Shown in pieces: positions 6,704-10,027 of a DNA stretch of 10,027 nucleotides (position 1 is its first letter; each line of letters starts with the position of its first letter). Under the pieces are notes generated by a model. It made no database searches. It saw only the letters and a program-made list of their open reading frames with translations, and was not told the origin of the DNA. The stretch is taken from positions 1 through 10,027 of the forward strand of contig JAEZVV010000144.1 in assembly GCA_023443095.1 (NCBI GenBank), written 5' to 3'. Source of the stretch: Pseudomonadota bacterium (GTDB lineage Bacteria; Pseudomonadota; Gammaproteobacteria; Burkholderiales; Burkholderiaceae_F). Both the position numbers and the translations under genes were made by a program.

Positions 6704-6710
6704 CCGCCCC

Positions 6711-7853
6711 ATGAGCGCTGCTCCCCTTCCCGCGCGGGCCGACGCTGCTAGCGACGCGGCCCGCGAGGTTTTCCTCGACGCCGTGGTTCGAGTCCTGAAC
6801 CTGCGCATGGTGGCGGCGGCTTTTTATTTCGTGTTGCTGCTGGTCGCTTCGCGCGCGCCCTGGTTCTATCTGTACGGCACGGGCGACGCGTTCGACTCGA
6901 CCCTGGCCCTGGTCCGCTTCCTGCGCCAGAACCTGATCAGCGCCTACCTGATCCTCCTCACCCTGGCACTGATCCAGGGCCTGGCCGCAATGCGGCACTG
7001 GTCCCTGCGCACCACCCTCGCGGCCGGCCTGCCCCTGCTCGGCCTGGCTGCCGTCGCGTCGATGGCGGTGCGGGTCTGGGCCGTCGACGCCCCAATTAAG
7101 ACCGGAAATCTTGGCTACTACTTCACCGTCGTCGGCCTCTGGTGGTTCATCGGCGGCCTCGCCTGCATCATGTTCTGGCAGGCGCGCGCCGACGCCGCCA
7201 GCCGCCGACTGCTCGCCCAGGCCCGACGCGAGCGCGACGAACTCGAAGCGCAGCGCTGCGAAGCCCAGCTCGCGGCGCTCAATGCTCAGATCGAACCGCA
7301 CTTTCTTTTCAACACCCTGGCCAACGTCAAGCGTCTGTACGAGACGACTCCCGAACGCGGCCGCGAAATGCTCGTCAGCCTGATCGAATACCTGCGGGCG
7401 GCGCTGCCCCTGATGCGGGAAAACGGCTCGACCCTGGGCCGCGAACTCGAGCTGGTCGGCGCTTTCCTGTCGATTCTCAAGATGCGCATGGGCGAGCGCC
7501 TCGGCTTTTCGATCCAGGCCCCGCCCGAACTGATGTCAGCCCGGGTGCCGCCGCTCGTCCTTCCGACCCTGGTCGAAAACGCGATCAAACACGGGCTCTC
7601 GCCTCTGCTTGCCGGCGGCACGATCCAGATCGGCGCTCGTGCAGAAAACGAGACCCTGGTCCTGTGGGTCGAAGACGACGGCGCCGGGTTTTCCGCCAGC
7701 GGCGGCAGCGGCGTCGGCCTGGCCAACACCCGGGCCCGGCTGGCCGCGCTGCATGGCGAGCGCGCCGGCCTGAGTCTGGCCGCGGTGTCACCACGCGGGG
7801 TCCGCGCCGAAGTCCGCCTGCCCTTGCTCCCGGCGCAGGAGGCCTGCCCATGA
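6711..7853 (+). CDS. LytS/YehU-type sensor histidine kinase (intact)
   Basis: This 380-residue inner-membrane kinase has four predicted helices (about 33-48, 75-92, 103-121, 137-156) and a charged coiled segment (about 158-190). The catalytic part is of the His_kinase (LytS/YehU) plus HATPase_c type. The phospho-acceptor is H197 in QIEPHFLFNTL. The N box is VENAIKHG (N290), and the ATP-lid boxes are EDDGAGF (321-327) and GVGLANTR (334-341). All catalytic elements are present, so it should autophosphorylate and pass phosphate to the LytTR regulator two genes on. The membrane domain is not the 5TM-LYT module, and its signal is unknown. The frame is open from a GTG at 6600, but that extension overlaps the ftsK promoter and is Arg-rich. 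The ATG at 6711 gives a sensible N-terminus. It overlaps the next gene by ATGA. Confidence 0.93.
   Translation: MSAAPLPARADAASDAAREVFLDAVVRVLNLRMVAAAFYFVLLLVASRAPWFYLYGTGDAFDSTLALVRFLRQNLISAYLILLTLALIQGLAAMRHWSLRTTLAAGLPLLGLAAVASMAVRVWAVDAPIKTGNLGYYFTVVGLWWFIGGLACIMFWQARADAASRRLLAQARRERDELEAQRCEAQLAALNAQIEPHFLFNTLANVKRLYETTPERGREMLVSLIEYLRAALPLMRENGSTLGRELELVGAFLSILKMRMGERLGFSIQAPPELMSARVPPLVLPTLVENAIKHGLSPLLAGGTIQIGARAENETLVLWVEDDGAGFSASGGSGVGLANTRARLAALHGERAGLSLAAVSPRGVRAEVRLPLLPAQEACP
7837..7842 (+). promoter_or_regulatory. Strong Shine-Dalgarno of the pseudokinase gene
   Basis: A full AGGAGG ends seven bases before the ATG at 7850, inside the 3' end of the kinase gene. It fixes the pseudokinase start and, with the ATGA overlap, indicates active and coupled translation. 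This argues that the degenerate protein is deliberately made rather than a decaying relic. Confidence 0.75.
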
Positions 7854-8965
7854 GTGCCGTGCTCGCACCGTCGCCCAAGCCCGACACGGGTTGGCTGGGC
7901 ACGGCCTGGTACGCCCTGCGCCATGCCAACCGCCGGGTCTGGCTGATCGGCCTGGGCCTGACCGCCGCCTTCACCGTGCTCAACGCCGAATGGCTGCAGA
8001 ACACCGCCCAGCACACCGGACTGGCATGGGCATTCTTCACCCGCTTTTCCCTGCAGGCCTGGATCGTTTTCGTGATGCTCTCCGCCTGGGTGATCGCCGA
8101 CGCCGGCGACGACCGACGCCTGGCTCGGCGCTGGCGGCTGCTGCTCGCGCTGCTTGCCGGCTCGCTGCTCGCCGCCCTGCTGCTGCCGCTGCTGACGGAC
8201 TGGTTCGGCGCCCGCGCCGGTTATCTCGCGGCCATGAAGGCCAAGGGCGAAGCGCCGCCGCCCCGGCTTTTCGAGGCCTTGGTCGACACTCTCGATATCG
8301 CCGTCATCGCCGGCCTGGTGTTTGCCACGATCGAGGTCGGCCGCCGGCGCAGCCTGACCCGCGCCGCACTCGATGCGGCGGCGGCCGAGCGGGCCGCCCT
8401 GTCGCGACGCATGTTCGAGTCGCGCCTGGCGGCCATGCAGGCCCAGGTCGAGCCACAGTTCCTGTTCGACTGTCTGGTCGCAGTCGAAGCCCTGTACCGG
8501 CGCGATCCGCCGCTGGCGGCTGCCACGCTCGACCGCCTGATCGGTTATCTGCGAGTCGCCCTGCCGCGTCTGCGCGAATCGGGCTCGACTCTGGCCGACG
8601 AGTTCGCCCTGATCGCCGCTTACGGCCATGTCCTGGCCAGCCTCAACGACGGCGCCCCGCAACTGCAGCTCGACCTGCCCGAAGCCCTGGCCGGGCGGCG
8701 CTTCGCGCCCATGCTGCTGCTGCCCCTGCTGCAGCGGGCGCTGCGCACGGGAACGCCGACGGCGGTCAGCCTCCGCGCCGCCAGCGATGGCCCGCGCCTG
8801 CAGGTCGGACTCGACATCCGCCGCACCGGTCTGTGCCAGGGTGACGAGACGCTGGACCGCGTCCGCGAGCGCCTGGCCGGGCTGTATGGCGCACAAGCCG
8901 CGCTCGATTGCCAGGAAACCGGCGACTTGACCCGGATCACGATCACGGTGGACACCGATTCATGA
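7850..8965 (+). CDS. Degenerate LytS-type histidine kinase (predicted pseudokinase)
   Basis: This 371-residue protein has the same plan as its upstream neighbour: four membrane helices (about 30-46, 67-84, 96-115, 148-162), a charged coil (about 165-198), then a LytS-like catalytic region. Its signature motifs are broken. The acceptor site reads QVEPQFLFDCL, with Gln203 where the kinase has His. The N box reads LQRALRTG (294-301) instead of VENAIKHG, losing the Asn and Glu. The DxGxG box is replaced by DIRRTGLCQG, and the GxGL box is gone, although the following helix (VRERLAGLYG) remains. It should neither bind ATP normally nor autophosphorylate. The frame is full length, has a strong Shine-Dalgarno, and overlaps both neighbours by ATGA, so it is not a pseudogene. 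A role as a sensing or regulatory subunit, perhaps as a heterodimer with the active kinase, is inference. Confidence 0.88.
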   Translation: MSAVLAPSPKPDTGWLGTAWYALRHANRRVWLIGLGLTAAFTVLNAEWLQNTAQHTGLAWAFFTRFSLQAWIVFVMLSAWVIADAGDDRRLARRWRLLLALLAGSLLAALLLPLLTDWFGARAGYLAAMKAKGEAPPPRLFEALVDTLDIAVIAGLVFATIEVGRRRSLTRAALDAAAAERAALSRRMFESRLAAMQAQVEPQFLFDCLVAVEALYRRDPPLAAATLDRLIGYLRVALPRLRESGSTLADEFALIAAYGHVLASLNDGAPQLQLDLPEALAGRRFAPMLLLPLLQRALRTGTPTAVSLRAASDGPRLQVGLDIRRTGLCQGDETLDRVRERLAGLYGAQAALDCQETGDLTRITITVDTDS

Positions 8966-9705
8966 CCCATGCCACGGCCGTCGTCGCCGAAGACGAAGCC
9001 ATCCTGCGCGAACAGCTGGTCGAGCAGATCGGCCAGCTCTGGCCCGAGCTCGACATCGTCGGCCAGGCGGGCGACGGCATCGCCGCCCTGCGCCTGCTCG
9101 ACGAGACCCAGCCCGACGTCTTGTTCCTCGACATCGAAATGCCCGGCGCTACCGGAATCGAAGTCGCGCGCCAGGCCAGCGGCCGCTGCCACGTGGTCTT
9201 CGTCACCGCCTACGACCAGCATGCCGTGGCCGCCTTCGACCACGGCGCGGTCGACTACATCCTCAAGCCGCTGTCGGCCGCTCGCCTGCACACCGCGCTC
9301 ACCCGGGTGCGCAACCGCATCGGTCAGGCGCCGCTGCGGGTCGACTCGGTCCTTCCAAGCGCAGCGGCCAAGTCGCCGACCTACCTGCGCTGGATCAACG
9401 CCTCCGTCGGCCAGAACCTCAAGCTGATCACGGTCGAGGAGGTCGCGTATTTCCAGGCCGACAACAAGTACACCCGGGTTGTCCTCGGCGACGGCGAAGC
9501 CCTGATCCGCAAATCGCTCAAGGAACTCGTCGACGAGCTCGACCCGCAACAGTTCTGGCAGATCCACCGCTCGACCCTGGTCAACGTCGCCGCCATCGCC
9601 GGCGCCACTCGCGACTTTCGCGGCCGCCTGCTGGTCAGGCTCAAGAACCGCAGCGACGCCCTGTTGGTTTCCGACACCTACACCCACTTGTTCCGCCAGA
9701 TGTAG
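8962..9705 (+). CDS. LytTR-family response regulator (REC-LytTR)
   Basis: This 247-residue cytoplasmic regulator pairs an N-terminal receiver with a LytTR DNA-binding domain. The receiver has acidic E10-D11, phospho-acceptor D57 in LFLDIEMPG, T82 and K102 (YILKPLS), all the residues needed for phosphorylation. The LytTR domain spans about 141-247 and includes the typical VAYFQADNKYTRV and FWQIHRSTLVNV stretches. This fold (as in AgrA, LytR, AlgR) binds direct repeats upstream of target genes. The ATG at 8962 overlaps the pseudokinase stop codon (ATGA). An in-frame upstream start at 8908 would lie deep inside the previous gene and is not needed by the domain. It is the natural partner of the LytS-type kinase at 6711. 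Targets are unknown; the operon's own promoter and the lipoprotein gene that follows are obvious candidates. Confidence 0.95.
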   Translation: MTHATAVVAEDEAILREQLVEQIGQLWPELDIVGQAGDGIAALRLLDETQPDVLFLDIEMPGATGIEVARQASGRCHVVFVTAYDQHAVAAFDHGAVDYILKPLSAARLHTALTRVRNRIGQAPLRVDSVLPSAAAKSPTYLRWINASVGQNLKLITVEEVAYFQADNKYTRVVLGDGEALIRKSLKELVDELDPQQFWQIHRSTLVNVAAIAGATRDFRGRLLVRLKNRSDALLVSDTYTHLFRQM

Positions 9706-9738
9706 GACGGATCCTGTCGCAAGCGCGGCCGCCGGCCC

Positions 9739-9744
9739 TATGAT
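9739..9744 (+). promoter_or_regulatory. Candidate -10 box of the lipoprotein gene
   Basis: TATGAT matches the sigma70 -10 at five of six positions and lies in the 85-base gap after the LytTR regulator. The -35 region, around CTGTCGCA (9714-9721), fits poorly. This pattern is typical of a promoter needing an activator. Initiation near 9751 would leave a 40-base leader before the ATG at 9791. An inverted repeat CCGGT...ACCGG (9762-9779) sits just before the Shine-Dalgarno. Confidence 0.4.
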
Positions 9745-9790
9745 CTCCGCTTGGTTCGGCGCCGGTGCGCGCGGACCGGGAGGCACGCCG

Positions 9791-10027
9791 ATGAAGACCC
9801 GACTGTCTGTCCTGTTCTGCTCTGCGCTGCTGGCCGCCTGCCAGACTGCGGCTCCCCCCGCTCCCGCTCCGGCCGCTGCCGCGCCAGCGGCGCCGGTCGA
9901 CGACAGCAAACCCGAGCCCATCCCGCCCGGATCTCCGGCGGCACGTAGCGCCGCCCAGCAACATCTCAAACTCGCCGCCGATCTTCTCAACGACGGCAAC
10001 GACGAACGTGGCCGCGAGGAGATCGCC
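9791..10027 (+). CDS. Putative lipoprotein, N-terminal part (3' partial)
   Basis: The ATG at 9791 follows GGGAGG with a seven-base spacing, and 79 codons run to the window edge. Residues 1-16 are a lipoprotein signal peptide ending in the lipobox LAAC. Cys17 would be lipidated by Lgt and the peptide cut by signal peptidase II. Gln rather than Asp at the next position favours sorting to the outer membrane, which would depend on the Lol system whose LolA is encoded in this window. A Pro/Ala-rich tether follows (about 20-55). A helical stretch then begins (QQHLKLAADLLNDGND) that looks like the start of a TPR-type repeat. I do not recognise the family from this part. It lies directly after the LytTR regulator on the same strand but appears to have its own promoter. 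Confidence 0.8.
   Translation, partial: MKTRLSVLFCSALLAACQTAAPPAPAPAAAAPAAPVDDSKPEPIPPGSPAARSAAQQHLKLAADLLNDGNDERGREEIA

Noticed and set aside
6600..6710. GTG-initiated extension of the first kinase
   Set aside because: It would add 37 mainly basic residues with no Shine-Dalgarno and overlap the ftsK promoter; the ATG at 6711 gives a normal membrane-protein N-terminus.
6724..6731. KOPS-like octamer (GGGAAGGG on the minus strand) beside ftsK; another at 425-432
   Set aside because: KOPS motifs matter only through genome-wide strand skew; one or two in a GC-rich 10 kb are expected by chance.
6587..6808. N-terminal extension of ftsK upstream of 6586
   Set aside because: The extra 74 residues are Arg/Ala-rich with no known FtsK feature, overlap the divergent kinase gene, and the ATG at 6586 has a consensus -10 directly ahead.
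7286..8896. Minus-strand frame of 536 codons across both kinase genes
   Set aside because: It is antisense to recognisable LytS-type domains and its composition (Gln/Arg/Ala-rich, no domains) is that of a mirror frame.
7850..8965. Calling the degenerate kinase a pseudogene
   Set aside because: The frame is complete, has no frameshift or stop, carries a strong Shine-Dalgarno and is translationally coupled on both sides.
8620..9999. Long minus-strand open frame (459 codons) opposite the pseudokinase, LytTR and lipoprotein genes
   Set aside because: It lies antisense to three well-supported genes, its translation resembles no family, and long antisense frames are expected in GC-rich coding DNA with strong third-position bias.
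1..10027. CRISPR arrays, tRNA or rRNA genes, insertion sequences, toxin-antitoxin or phage-defence genes
   Set aside because: I found no regularly spaced repeats, tRNA-like cloverleafs, transposase motifs or terminal repeats; the lone WYL regulator is not enough to claim a defence locus.

Overview
The window is high-GC DNA with tightly packed genes. The fixed neighbours ftsK and lolA, a FixI/CcoI-type copper ATPase and a LytS/LytTR two-component system suggest a gammaproteobacterium, possibly from the Lysobacterales/Wenzhouxiangella side. That placement is inferred from gene content and base composition only. I see no rRNA, tRNA, CRISPR array, insertion sequence or phage gene. Base composition looks even by eye, so the region reads as chromosomal core with a few lineage-specific genes.

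Layout. Positions 1-1524 (+) hold the C-terminal part of a copper-translocating P-type ATPase of the FixI/CcoI class (cbb3 oxidase maturation); its start lies outside the window. It converges on and overlaps a calcineurin-like metallophosphoesterase gene (1490-2182, -). Next is a 278-base gap (2183-2460) containing a candidate 28-residue membrane microprotein gene (2306-2392, -) with a Shine-Dalgarno. The minus strand continues with a WYL-domain transcriptional regulator (2461-3444), lolA (3548-4180, TTG start) and ftsK (4238-6586). The ftsK-lolA pair links cell division and chromosome segregation with lipoprotein transport and is a classical gammaproteobacterial neighbourhood.

Divergent from ftsK, across a 124-base intergenic region, is a three-gene plus-strand operon joined by ATGA overlaps. 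It encodes an intact LytS/YehU-type sensor kinase (6711-7853), a second protein of the same architecture whose phospho-acceptor histidine and ATP-binding motifs are all degraded (7850-8965), and a REC-LytTR response regulator (8962-9705). A lipoprotein gene with its own candidate promoter begins at 9791 and runs off the right edge.

The most interesting point is the kinase/pseudokinase/LytTR operon: a predicted catalytically dead histidine-kinase paralogue translationally coupled to a live one, likely acting as a sensing or regulatory subunit. Second are three genes (ftsK, the phosphoesterase and the first kinase) with a -10-like hexamer only 6-7 bases before the start codon and no Shine-Dalgarno, which suggests leaderless mRNAs. 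Third is the small membrane ORF.
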